A stretch of DNA of 64,000 nucleotides from NCBI GenBank assembly GCA_964472905.1, contig CAYYMI010000002.1, positions 1 through 64,000 of the forward strand, in the 5' to 3' direction. The position numbers and the translations under genes were made by a program. The stretch comes from Hellea sp964472905. GTDB lineage: Bacteria; Pseudomonadota; Alphaproteobacteria; Caulobacterales; Maricaulaceae. A model generated the notes under the pieces. The model was not told where the DNA came from. It saw only the letters and a program-made list of their open reading frames with translations, and did not search any database. This document shows, one piece after another, positions 44,392 through 52,946 of the stretch (the first letter of the stretch is position 1; the number at the start of each line of letters is the position of its first letter).

Positions 44392-45342
44392 ATGGAACCT
44401 GCTGCAATTGACATAACTGGTCTGACCAAGACCTATGCCAAAACCAAAAAGGCAGCGGTAAAAACGGCGCTTAAAGGCGTAGACTTAATCGTTCCCCGCG
44501 GTTCTATCTTTGGATTGCTCGGTCCTAACGGGGCGGGTAAATCGACGCTCATCAATATATTGGCAGGGCTGGTCAATAAATCAGCGGGCAGCGCCAAAAT
44601 ATGCGGCTTTGATATCGACACGCAGACGCGGCAGGCCCGCTCTTCCATAGGCATTGTCCCCCAAGAAATCACGATGGACGTGTTTTTCACGCCTTTTCAG
44701 GCCCTAGAATTACAGGCAGGCTATTACGGGGTGCCAAAATCAGAACGCCGTAGCGAAGAAATATTAGCCGCGCTTGGATTATCCGATAAACGCGATGCCT
44801 ATGTCCGGCAGCTCTCGGGCGGTATGAAACGACGGCTTCTTATTGCGAAGGCGCTTGTCCATAATCCACCTGTCTTGATCTTGGATGAGCCGACGGCTGG
44901 GGTCGACATAGAATTACGGCGGCAACTTTGGGACTATGTCCAGCAGCTCCATAAACAAGGCACAACGGTTATTCTGACCACACATTACCTCGAAGAAGCC
45001 GAAGCTCTTTGCGATCAAATCGCGATTATTCATCACGGGCAAATCGTAGCCAATGAAAGTAAAAAAAGCCTGCTGTCTCGCCTCGATAAACGCACCCTTA
45101 TCATTACGCCAACACAGCCCCTAGCAGAATTACCGCGTCAACTTTCAAAATTAGAGGCCCATGTAACCTCTGATGGCCAGTTAGCCATCAATTATAGAAG
45201 CGGAACCGACTCCATCTCAGGACTGCTCAATCAAGTCAAAGCCGCAGGCCTCTCAATCGGCGACCTACGAACAGAAGAACCAGACCTAGAGGATGTGTTC
45301 CTATCACTAACCTATGCCAGTGATGCGCCTAAAGCACGCTAA
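44392..45342 (+). CDS. ABC transporter ATP-binding protein
   Basis: This 316-aa ABC ATPase belongs to the drug/polysaccharide-export type. Walker A is LLGPNGAGKSTLIN near residue 43, the Q-loop is IGIVPQEITMDV, the signature is VRQLSGGMKRRLLIAKAL, Walker B is PVLILDEPTAGVD, and the H-loop is TTHYLEEAE. A C-terminal domain of about 80 aa follows, as in DrrA/CcmA-like exporters. No permease gene is adjacent; the next gene is on the other strand. The membrane partner must be encoded elsewhere. Confidence 0.92.
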   Translation: MEPAAIDITGLTKTYAKTKKAAVKTALKGVDLIVPRGSIFGLLGPNGAGKSTLINILAGLVNKSAGSAKICGFDIDTQTRQARSSIGIVPQEITMDVFFTPFQALELQAGYYGVPKSERRSEEILAALGLSDKRDAYVRQLSGGMKRRLLIAKALVHNPPVLILDEPTAGVDIELRRQLWDYVQQLHKQGTTVILTTHYLEEAEALCDQIAIIHHGQIVANESKKSLLSRLDKRTLIITPTQPLAELPRQLSKLEAHVTSDGQLAINYRSGTDSISGLLNQVKAAGLSIGDLRTEEPDLEDVFLSLTYASDAPKAR

Positions 45343-45390
45343 GCCGCACAGTCCAATGTCCTCTTTTGCCTCAATTCACTTTTATTATGG

Positions 45391-45663
45391 TTACGGGTGA
45401 TGCGCGAAATGCGCTGTGTTTCTGAGTTTTTGCGCAAGCTTATTAACTCTGAAATAGCTGTCCTCTTTATCAAGCAGACTCGCATTTTCAACGATTGCAG
45501 CTTCATCGCGTAATTCATTGAGAAGATTAGAAATCCCGGCAATATACCGATCCGAATAAGTATCATTATTCATCGTTTGTAGTTTGTTTTCGACCTTATC
45601 CGCAAAGCAAAGCCATCTTTCAATATCTGTTTCCATGCGGTTACGCTTTCTACAAAGGCCCAT
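45391..45663 (-). CDS. Hypothetical small protein
   Basis: This 90-aa frame begins at the ATG at 45663, where CAGGGACTTTAG upstream offers an AGGGA ribosome site. It is helical and charged (IERWLCFADKVENKLQTM, YIAGISNLLNELRDEAAI), with no membrane helix or known motif. It is isolated between a convergent ABC gene and an unknown lipoprotein gene. The good ribosome site and balanced composition argue for a real gene. Confidence 0.5.
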   Translation of the reverse strand: MGLCRKRNRMETDIERWLCFADKVENKLQTMNNDTYSDRYIAGISNLLNELRDEAAIVENASLLDKEDSYFRVNKLAQKLRNTAHFAHHP

Positions 45664-45851
45664 CTAAAGTCCCTGATCCCACATCAGAAAATTTAGCTGG
45701 TTAGCGCCTATCGCGGAGTAGCATGACGAGATTAAATAAAACCCGATGAAATAGGCCTATTATTTCGTAAAGCTCGGTTCATGATAAACATATGTTTAAA
45801 ACCTATGCTTTGTAAGAACTTAACGCGGCGACTAGCAATACTTGCCTAACA

Positions 45852-46880
45852 TCAAAATTTGGTAGCACCAACAGTGCATGCCAAGCTTATGGTTCCATCT
45901 GGATAAAAAATCACAGGTGGATTATAATTCTCTAATGGAAAGGGTTTGAAGACACCATCTTTCGTGGAGCCTCCGCGCTTCGAGGGGTCTAAATTTACGA
46001 ATGTTATAAAAATACTTCCGTCCGAAAGTGTAAAAATTTGTGACACTCCACTTGGTAAAACGCGATGTAAATATCGGTCTACACCCTTTTGCGTTTCGAT
46101 CAGCTTTGATATTGATCCGCCGCCAACCATATGATGTGGGCCATCAATGAGCCAATATGTATCTTTGTCGCTGGACGCCATAACATATCGGTTGTTCGTC
46201 GCGCTAATGTCCAAGGTTTTATAAGGCGTTATATTTTGTTTATAAGATAGTCCAACACCCTGAATGCTGTAATATCCACCTGATAGAGCTCCAAACTGCA
46301 GAGGAACTTCAAATCTATAATGAGGTCTTACATATTCTACTCCTGACAATCTTAAGGTTTCAGCTTTTGTCTCAGCTTCATACTCAAAGTCAGGTCTACG
46401 TGCAGTTAGAGGCGGTGCACAATATTCCATATCCTTATTTATTTCGCGGGGTGTAAGGCCTTCATAGCCCTCAAGTTCTCTAGAGTAACGAAACATCGGC
46501 GGAATTTTATCTCCGCTAAAATCTGATAAAACCAACTGCGCCCTCGCTTTAATATCTGTAAAAGGGTGGTTTTCAGACAAGCCCCGTAACCTTAAACGTA
46601 TTTCAGGATGATTTCGATAGACGTCATTTTTCAAAATAACATTGAAGACATCAAAAAGTTCAGTCCTGAACATCCTTATGTAAAAATTCTTGTCCGTAAC
46701 CAAATATGGTTCTAGCTCAGTAGGGTTGTCATTCAGGATTTTGAGAATTCTCGTGAAGTTATCTGTTTTTGGCAAGTCTGTTTGGCTCATACCACTCGCG
46801 TTAGGGTTATCGGTTTTAGCGGGCGTACAGCTTATTATAAGCGGGATACAGACGATGAATGTTAGTACAAAATATCTCAT
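45852..46880 (-). CDS. Unknown lipoprotein
   Basis: This 342-aa protein has a lipoprotein signal: RYFVLTFIVCIPLIISCTP with lipobox IISC and Cys at residue 18. The first half is helical (FTRILKILNDNPTELEPYL). The second half is beta-rich with many Tyr (YSIQGVGLSYKQNITPYKTL, TDKDTYWLIDGPHHMV-like stretch near 240), possibly a propeller-like or beta-sandwich domain. I recognise no family. The AT-rich composition differs from the nearby mate and fab genes, suggesting acquisition. No operon partner is obvious. Confidence 0.7.
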   Translation of the reverse strand: MRYFVLTFIVCIPLIISCTPAKTDNPNASGMSQTDLPKTDNFTRILKILNDNPTELEPYLVTDKNFYIRMFRTELFDVFNVILKNDVYRNHPEIRLRLRGLSENHPFTDIKARAQLVLSDFSGDKIPPMFRYSRELEGYEGLTPREINKDMEYCAPPLTARRPDFEYEAETKAETLRLSGVEYVRPHYRFEVPLQFGALSGGYYSIQGVGLSYKQNITPYKTLDISATNNRYVMASSDKDTYWLIDGPHHMVGGGSISKLIETQKGVDRYLHRVLPSGVSQIFTLSDGSIFITFVNLDPSKRGGSTKDGVFKPFPLENYNPPVIFYPDGTISLACTVGATKF

Positions 46881-47065
46881 TCAACAGGCTCAAGTGATTG
46901 TCGTTTTGTTTTTATAATCATAAAATATATCTAAATATGAGTCTAATCTAATGCAGCTTTTGCACATTAATGTTCAGTCTCCACAAGTTTTGTGAGACTA
47001 TCAGATGTGCCGGCGATGACTCATTTCGCTTTCCCCTTTTTGCATTTGCGCCTAACAGCCCTCTC

Positions 47066-48454
47066 ATGTCTGAGGTAAGCTCACATACGCAGCCGCAAAA
47101 AGCGGTTATGCCCAAAAGCTGGGGCGGGGAAATGCGCGCGCTGCTCGTGCTGGGCATTCCTATGGCCGCGGCGCAATTCGTTCAATATTTAGTCTTCTTC
47201 TTTGATACGGCCATGATTGGGCGAATTAGCCCTGAAGATGTCGCGGCGGCATCTCTGGGCAGCGTGATTTACTTTGCCCTGTGGATGCTCGGCTCTGGCC
47301 CTGTCATGGCCGTCTCTCCGCTTGTCGCCCAAGCTTTAGGGGCTGACCAGAACAGCACACAAGACGCCAGACGGTCTGTGCGTATGGCGCTGTGGGTGAT
47401 TTTTCTCATGACCCCCGTCATTATACTCCTACTGACATTCACCGAACCCTTGGCCTTAAAATTAGGGCAAGACCCTGAAGTCGCCGAAAAGGCCGGACGT
47501 TATGTTTTAGTCCTTGGGCCCGGCCTTGCCTTTGCGATGGGAACCATGGCGCTGCGCAATTTTCTCGCCGCACTTGAGAAAACGATGATCCCCTTTGTTT
47601 TAGTCAGCATCGTCACAGCGCTGAATATTTTACTCAATTACATCTTAATTTTCGGGCATTTCGGCGCGCCCCGCCTTGAACTTGTCGGGGCTGGTATAGC
47701 CTCTTCGCTATCTTACATCTTTGGGTTCTTTTTGTTTGTTTTATATATCCTTCTCGATAAGCGCGCCAATAGCTTTCAAATTTTCAAAAACTTTTGGAAA
47801 ACCGATTGGGGGCGGTTCAAGGAAGTTGTGGCTTTGGGCTGGCCGATTAGCCTGACGACCTTATTTGAAGGGATGTTATTTAACGCCGCCGTTATTATCA
47901 TGGGCGTTATTGGCGTTATGGAGCAAGCCGCCTATCAAATCGCGCTCAATGTCGCCGCGCTCGCCTTTATGTTGCCATGGGGCCTGTCTATGGCGGGGGC
48001 TGTGCGTATTGGCCTTGCTGAAGGCGCAGGTAATAAGGCGGCCATCAGACGCTGCACGGGAGTCACACTCATTGCCGCAGTTTGCGGTATTATGCTCATG
48101 GCTATTCCTATCACCCTCGCCCCAGAGTTTATCACCTCGCTTTATCTTGATCTTGAAAAACCGGATAACGCGCAAGTTATTGCGCTCGTTATCGGGTTTT
48201 TACCGATTGCCGCCGCCTTTATGTTGTTTGATGCCAGCCAAGTCGCGGCCAATCAGTTATTGCGCGGCCTTAAAGATGTGAAATGGCCCATGGTCCTCAC
48301 GGGGATAAGTTATTGGGTCATAGGCTTCCCTATTGCCTATTATCTTGGCCTTAAGACCGATATTGGCGCAAACGGCGTTTGGTACGGCCTGATGGCAGGC
48401 TTAATCGCAGCCTCTATTTTGTTGGGATGGCGGCTAAACCGCCGTACAGCCTAG
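47066..48454 (+). CDS. MATE-family multidrug/Na+ exporter
   Basis: This 462-aa protein with twelve membrane helices belongs to the MATE family, which exports cationic drugs or metabolites in exchange for H+ or Na+. The first helix region is LLVLGIPMAAAQFVQYLVFF with the conserved segment FDTAMIGRISPEDVAAASLG. Repeat symmetry appears at ALGWPISLTTLFEGMLFN, the start of the second six-helix half. The ATG at 47066 fits; an upstream in-frame extension lacks a membrane-protein start. It overlaps the end of the DUF1491 gene by 4 bp. Confidence 0.9.
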   Translation: MSEVSSHTQPQKAVMPKSWGGEMRALLVLGIPMAAAQFVQYLVFFFDTAMIGRISPEDVAAASLGSVIYFALWMLGSGPVMAVSPLVAQALGADQNSTQDARRSVRMALWVIFLMTPVIILLLTFTEPLALKLGQDPEVAEKAGRYVLVLGPGLAFAMGTMALRNFLAALEKTMIPFVLVSIVTALNILLNYILIFGHFGAPRLELVGAGIASSLSYIFGFFLFVLYILLDKRANSFQIFKNFWKTDWGRFKEVVALGWPISLTTLFEGMLFNAAVIIMGVIGVMEQAAYQIALNVAALAFMLPWGLSMAGAVRIGLAEGAGNKAAIRRCTGVTLIAAVCGIMLMAIPITLAPEFITSLYLDLEKPDNAQVIALVIGFLPIAAAFMLFDASQVAANQLLRGLKDVKWPMVLTGISYWVIGFPIAYYLGLKTDIGANGVWYGLMAGLIAASILLGWRLNRRTA

Positions 48455-48783
48455 GTTTTTTCGATAGGTTCGGTCAGAAAATGCCTGCCTTTTCGATCTT
48501 CGATTTCAAGCACCCAAAGATCGGGATCATCATCTATACGTGTGTTGATATAATGGTCAATTTCGCCCTCTAGGCTGGGGCCTTTAGGCCACCACACACG
48601 CTCGCCATTCATATTGCGAACTGGGCGGTAAAGGACCGCTTGGCCGTCCAAGGTTCGCACCTTCACTAAACACGCCCCGGCATCAGGATCGCCTTTGCGA
48701 ATAACTGCCGCAAAAGCCCCATTTTGCTCGGCCTGACGGATAAGGGCAGAGGTCCAAAATCCTGCCTTTAAACGCGTACTCAT
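48451..48783 (-). CDS. DUF1491 family protein
   Basis: This 110-aa protein matches DUF1491, a small alphaproteobacterial family. STRLKAGFWTSALIRQAEQN opens it, then AAVIRKGDPDAGACLVKV and LYRPVRNMNGERVWW, and DDDPDLWVLEIEDRKGRHFL near the end. It is a soluble mixed alpha/beta protein with no signal. Its function is unknown. It converges with the MATE gene, with a 4-bp overlap of the stops. Confidence 0.85.
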   Translation of the reverse strand: MSTRLKAGFWTSALIRQAEQNGAFAAVIRKGDPDAGACLVKVRTLDGQAVLYRPVRNMNGERVWWPKGPSLEGEIDHYINTRIDDDPDLWVLEIEDRKGRHFLTEPIEKT

Positions 48784-48893
48784 AGCTCGGATTCTCGTCT
48801 CAAAAGCCTAGCTGTTAACAAATACTCGAAAATTGGCATATCTGGCACTCATCTTGCTTTGTTTACCTCAGATTAATCATGAGGCCTCGGACT

Positions 48894-51521
48894 ATGTCCC
48901 AATTCAAGCAAAAAGCTCTTCAGACAATAGCTTTGAGTGCTCTTTTAGGCTCAATTCTAGCCCCTGTCACCGCAAATGCGGCCATGACAGCATCTCAGGG
49001 CCGAAACGTCATCTATAAAACGACATTTAACGATCTGGACAGCGCGAAATCAACGGTTCTGGATTGGAAAAACCAAAGCGCTGAATTTAGCTTTGATATG
49101 ACCGATGCGGATTGGACGGATGGACTAGAATTACTCCTCTCGGCCGACCCTTTAGGGCGCGTCAGTTCCCGCACGCCTATTATGGTCCAGTTTAACAATA
49201 GCAAACCCAAACCCATTGTCACGCGGGGCCAAGGCTTTGATACACGGATTAAGCTTGATAAAGCTAAAATTCGTCCGCGCCGTAACAAAGTTAAATTCAC
49301 TTATAAAACCCCGTCCGGCGCAGAATGCTTACTCCCACAACATGGGGGATGGCGCTTGAATTTTGATGAAAGCTTCGTGGTTGTTAAAGCCAGAGCCAAG
49401 TCCAGAACATTTCAGCTCCGTGAAATTGAAGCTCGGCTCGCCAACGCAACAACAGCGCCTAAATCAATTAGCATTCTCGCGCGCGGGCAAAATACAGCTA
49501 AATTACAAGCCTTAGCCGCACAGGGCATCGGCATGCGCGTTAAAAATTTACCCGATTTCAAAACAACAAAATCAAATTCAGAATTTGAAATTGTCCTTGG
49601 CCGCCGCGATGAGCTTTACGGTTGGGTCAACGATAAAGATATCTTAAATGGATCAGGGCCAAAAATAGCTGTTCATGACGGACGCCCTATGCGGCTTGTC
49701 ATAACGGGTGACACCGATGAAGAGGTCATAAGTACAGCGAGCGCCTTTGCCACGCATAGTTTGCCAAAGAGTCATCGGTCAAAAACAAGCCTCGGTGAAA
49801 TGCATTTGCAACCGTCTTTTCAAGACAATCATCCAACCCTAGAAGGCAAAATTAAAATTTCAGACCTTGGCGGAACCTATTTTGAAAAAGGTTGGGGCCC
49901 AACGGCAAACCGCGTCAGGTTTAATGTGGCTGACCCTATCGCGAGTAAAGGCGAGATATTACTGCGGCTTGCGAGTAATAAGAACGTGAACAAAGAGTCT
50001 CGCGTCTCCGTTATGTTGAACGGAAAATCATTGGGCTATACTCAACTGGATAAAGCGCGAAAAACGGTTGTTTTTGATATTCCAGAAGGCAGCCTTTTAG
50101 GATCGGAAAATCTTTTGACGATTACGCCAGATTTAAGCTTAGCACCAGATGGCCTAGCAAAAGAATCGGGCTGTAATTTCATTCAAAAAATGCCGGGGTT
50201 TTATCTCGGAGATGGGTCGAAATTAAAAATCGAAACAGCTGAACCCTCCCCTGTTGCAGAGCTCAGCAAAATGACAGCAACCGGCGCGCCATTCTCTTTA
50301 GAAAGCGGCAAGGACACCCTTGTTATACTGCCCGCTGGCTCCTCACGTGACTACGCGGCCTCGTTAAAAGTTTTAGCCAAACTTGCCAAATCATCTGGCG
50401 GAGGCTGGACAGATGCCGATTTCATTCGGTCAACAAATTATGCCGCCATGTCGCCCGAGAAAAACATTCTTTTCGTCGGCCCAAGCTCAGCCCTAAGGGG
50501 AAGCTTACGTAGCTCTGCGCCGAAAGGTCTGAGCTCCGCCTTAAGAGGAAAAACACTCAACGGAACCGGACGTTTCATTGCTGAGAATGATAGATTTGCC
50601 AGCAATGACGCGTTAGCCACGATGCGGCTCTATGCCGCCAGACAAGCTAAGACGGGACGTATTGGTCAAGGTGGGGTCGCCGCATTATATCCCTCTCCTC
50701 TTGGGACCGGAAAAGTCTTAGGCGTTATAACAAATGTGCCAGGGCGCGGCTTCTCCTATGTTGCCAATGATCTGGTCAAGCCTAAGCATTGGAACGCCCT
50801 TGAAGGCAGCGTTGCGCGGTGGAATAAATCTAACGTTTTGATGGCTCAAACGGCCGTTGACATTCCTGGTTATGTGGCCCCCAAACCTAAATTAGGAAGC
50901 CTTTCAGATATCACATCTGGATTTTCATTCTCGAGCTTTGAGATGCCCTCATTTGAGTGGGATGGATTTAGTTTAGACGAGTTTGATGCCGAGTTAGCCA
51001 AAGCTAGGATCGCAAACTTTAAGACGCGTCTTCATACCCTCGTCACTAAAACTTTTAAACCTGATGTGTCTGATCAAGAAATTAAAAAAACGGCTGAGGC
51101 AAAAGCTGCTACGGTGAAATTTGTGCCCCCTCAAAAAGCAACGGTCAAAATTGCTGTTCCTGAAGTACCGAAAGGAACCGCAACCGAAGCCCCAAAACTG
51201 GAATTACGTGGGTTGTCAGAAGTCCGCTCTCACTCCCAAGGAGCTTTGACATTCGTCAGTAATGCCAAGACAAATATTCAAAACTGGTGGCAGGGTCATA
51301 ATTTTGACGCCAAGATAAATGGCCTTAAAAGCAAAATCAGCGCGCTAGGGACTATACAGAAAATATCAAAATCGGATCACGTCAACCCAAATGCCAATGC
51401 CATGGACTGGGAAGATATGAGCATGTCCACGCTTTTACTCTTCCTGATTATCGGGAGCATATTTGCTTTAATGGGCCTCGTGACGCCTAATGAGCAAAGC
51501 CGTAAAAGGCCTAGATCATAA
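48894..51521 (+). CDS. BcsB-like protein (cellulose synthase regulatory subunit family), orphan
   Basis: This 875-aa protein has a signal peptide (ALSALLGSILAPVTANAA), a large periplasmic part and one C-terminal membrane helix (TLLLFLIIGSIFALMGLVT, about 847-865). BcsB-type features are the carbohydrate-binding-like module around ISDLGGTYFEKGWGPTANRV and flavodoxin-like domains near 480-560. BcsB guides nascent glucan through the periplasm and anchors on BcsA. No bcsA, bcsC or bcsZ is present here, and the long Lys/Pro/Ala-rich linker before the last helix is unusual. The ATG at 48894 is preceded by GAGG at 9-bp spacing. It ends 33 bp from the convergent vWA/MotA-like operon. Confidence 0.75.
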   Translation: MSQFKQKALQTIALSALLGSILAPVTANAAMTASQGRNVIYKTTFNDLDSAKSTVLDWKNQSAEFSFDMTDADWTDGLELLLSADPLGRVSSRTPIMVQFNNSKPKPIVTRGQGFDTRIKLDKAKIRPRRNKVKFTYKTPSGAECLLPQHGGWRLNFDESFVVVKARAKSRTFQLREIEARLANATTAPKSISILARGQNTAKLQALAAQGIGMRVKNLPDFKTTKSNSEFEIVLGRRDELYGWVNDKDILNGSGPKIAVHDGRPMRLVITGDTDEEVISTASAFATHSLPKSHRSKTSLGEMHLQPSFQDNHPTLEGKIKISDLGGTYFEKGWGPTANRVRFNVADPIASKGEILLRLASNKNVNKESRVSVMLNGKSLGYTQLDKARKTVVFDIPEGSLLGSENLLTITPDLSLAPDGLAKESGCNFIQKMPGFYLGDGSKLKIETAEPSPVAELSKMTATGAPFSLESGKDTLVILPAGSSRDYAASLKVLAKLAKSSGGGWTDADFIRSTNYAAMSPEKNILFVGPSSALRGSLRSSAPKGLSSALRGKTLNGTGRFIAENDRFASNDALATMRLYAARQAKTGRIGQGGVAALYPSPLGTGKVLGVITNVPGRGFSYVANDLVKPKHWNALEGSVARWNKSNVLMAQTAVDIPGYVAPKPKLGSLSDITSGFSFSSFEMPSFEWDGFSLDEFDAELAKARIANFKTRLHTLVTKTFKPDVSDQEIKKTAEAKAATVKFVPPQKATVKIAVPEVPKGTATEAPKLELRGLSEVRSHSQGALTFVSNAKTNIQNWWQGHNFDAKINGLKSKISALGTIQKISKSDHVNPNANAMDWEDMSMSTLLLFLIIGSIFALMGLVTPNEQSRKRPRS

Positions 51522-51554
51522 AAGTAAAGCCTGTGACCTTCTCTAAAGGCGGGT

Positions 51555-52892
51555 TTATTCTGATGTCTTCTTTAAGAAATCAGACGCGCTCGTTTTCCGT
51601 CCATTAGACGCCCGTTCCGCGCGCGTCGTCCGGATACGCTCTAACGGGCCTATCTGTTCCGCTTGGCCGCGAGTTTGGATATCTGCAAAATCTTCATTTT
51701 GACTACTGCCATTTTGACTATTATTTGATGCGCTGGCTTGTGAGCTTTGCTGATCACCTGTGCCTTGTTGATCGGCTTGTTGTTGTCCTTGACCCTGCTG
51801 ACCTTGGCCTTGCTGCTGACCTTGCCCTTGTTGAGCTGAAGCTTGTTGACCTTGGTCGCTTTGGCCCTGCTGGCTCTGACCTTGACCTTGCGATCCATTT
51901 TGCGAACTTTGCTGGCCAGCCTGTTGTCCTTGACCCTGTTGGCTTTGCCCTTGCTGACCCTGTCCAGTTTGACCTTGACCTTGTTGGCTTTGACCTTGTT
52001 GTCCCAGTCCTTGTTGTCCTTGCCCCGACTGACCTTGCCCGAATGGTGACTGTCCAAATGGAGATTGACCTTGACCCTGCTGATCTGAACCTTGTTGACC
52101 CGTCCCTTGTTGATTTTGGCCTTGAGAGCCTCCGCCACTTCCGAGGGGGTCTTGTTTTTGACCTTGTCCGAAACCGCCATTGGGAATTTGACCAATGCCC
52201 GTTCCCGTTTCTGACCCAGTCGGGCTTGATCCGCCACCATAGCCGCTGCGAGGTTGAAGCCCTTTAATACGGGCTAGAATATCGGCAACAGAGGCGCTCG
52301 ATCCGCCGCGAAGAGGGGTCGGCCCTTTATAGCCTGAACGGCTCGAAGAAGGTTCGCCTCCCCCGCCTGAGCTTTGACCACTTGGTGATCCGCCGCTCTG
52401 TCCGGCATCTGCCACTTTATCGGCGCTTCCTTGACCACCTTGCCCTGATTGATCACCCTGATCACTCCCTTGTTGATTACCCCCTTGGCCGCCGCCTTTA
52501 AGGTCTTCGACGATATCTTCCCAAGCTTCTTTTTCTTGCTCTTGAAGGTCAGAATCTGATTTCGCGGCTTCACTGGGGTTATAAGGCATATCGGGCGTTG
52601 TTCCCGGCTCACTGGTCGCCAATATCTTCGCGCGTTCCTTTAATAAGTGACGACGGGATTCTTCGGGGAGAGTCTCAATGGGATTAGGCGGGCCGTAACC
52701 ATTACCGCTGCCAATGTTGCGGTTATTTAAAATATCTTCGAAAATATCCGTTGTATCGCTTTTTTTCTGCGATTTACGCCAATCTTCTTCAGACTGGTCT
52801 GTTTGTTCGGTCGATTGTGCATAGGCTGGCGCGGCATCAGCCATGACTAATATTGATGATCCTAATAAAAGGGCAAGTAGAACCTTTTTCAT
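51555..52892 (-). CDS. Secreted Gln/Gly-rich low-complexity protein
   Basis: This 445-aa protein starts at the ATG at 52892, where a clear signal peptide lies (KKVLLALLLGSSILVMADA, cleavage near AYAQS). An acidic N-terminal part is followed by a Gly/Ser segment. Roughly residues 150-400 are built from repeats of GQGQQGQ/QSQQGQ type interrupted by FGQSPFGQ. The C-terminus is charged (RIRTTRAERASNGRKTSASD). Such composition suggests a disordered, prion-like or matrix protein. It is the last gene of the vWA/MotA-like operon, 54 bp after the FGE-fold gene. The function is unknown. Confidence 0.8.
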   Translation of the reverse strand: MKKVLLALLLGSSILVMADAAPAYAQSTEQTDQSEEDWRKSQKKSDTTDIFEDILNNRNIGSGNGYGPPNPIETLPEESRRHLLKERAKILATSEPGTTPDMPYNPSEAAKSDSDLQEQEKEAWEDIVEDLKGGGQGGNQQGSDQGDQSGQGGQGSADKVADAGQSGGSPSGQSSGGGGEPSSSRSGYKGPTPLRGGSSASVADILARIKGLQPRSGYGGGSSPTGSETGTGIGQIPNGGFGQGQKQDPLGSGGGSQGQNQQGTGQQGSDQQGQGQSPFGQSPFGQGQSGQGQQGLGQQGQSQQGQGQTGQGQQGQSQQGQGQQAGQQSSQNGSQGQGQSQQGQSDQGQQASAQQGQGQQQGQGQQGQGQQQADQQGTGDQQSSQASASNNSQNGSSQNEDFADIQTRGQAEQIGPLERIRTTRAERASNGRKTSASDFLKKTSE

Positions 52893-52946
52893 AATGTCTC
52901 TGTCATAGCACAATTAACCTGACTGCGCCATGAATGTATCATTCAG

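Noticed and set aside
48894..51521. A complete cellulose synthesis operon
   Set aside because: Only a BcsB-like gene is present; no glycosyltransferase, BcsC or cellulase gene lies within the window.
51725..52267. A 180-aa plus-strand frame opposite the Gln-rich gene
   Set aside because: Its Leu/Asp-rich repeats are the complement of the Gln/Gly repeats; it has no independent start signal or family.
52274..52612. A Lys-rich minus-strand frame inside the Gln-rich gene, and a similar one at 51650-52240
   Set aside because: They are frame-shifted readings of the same low-complexity sequence, while the chosen frame alone has a signal peptide and fits the operon.
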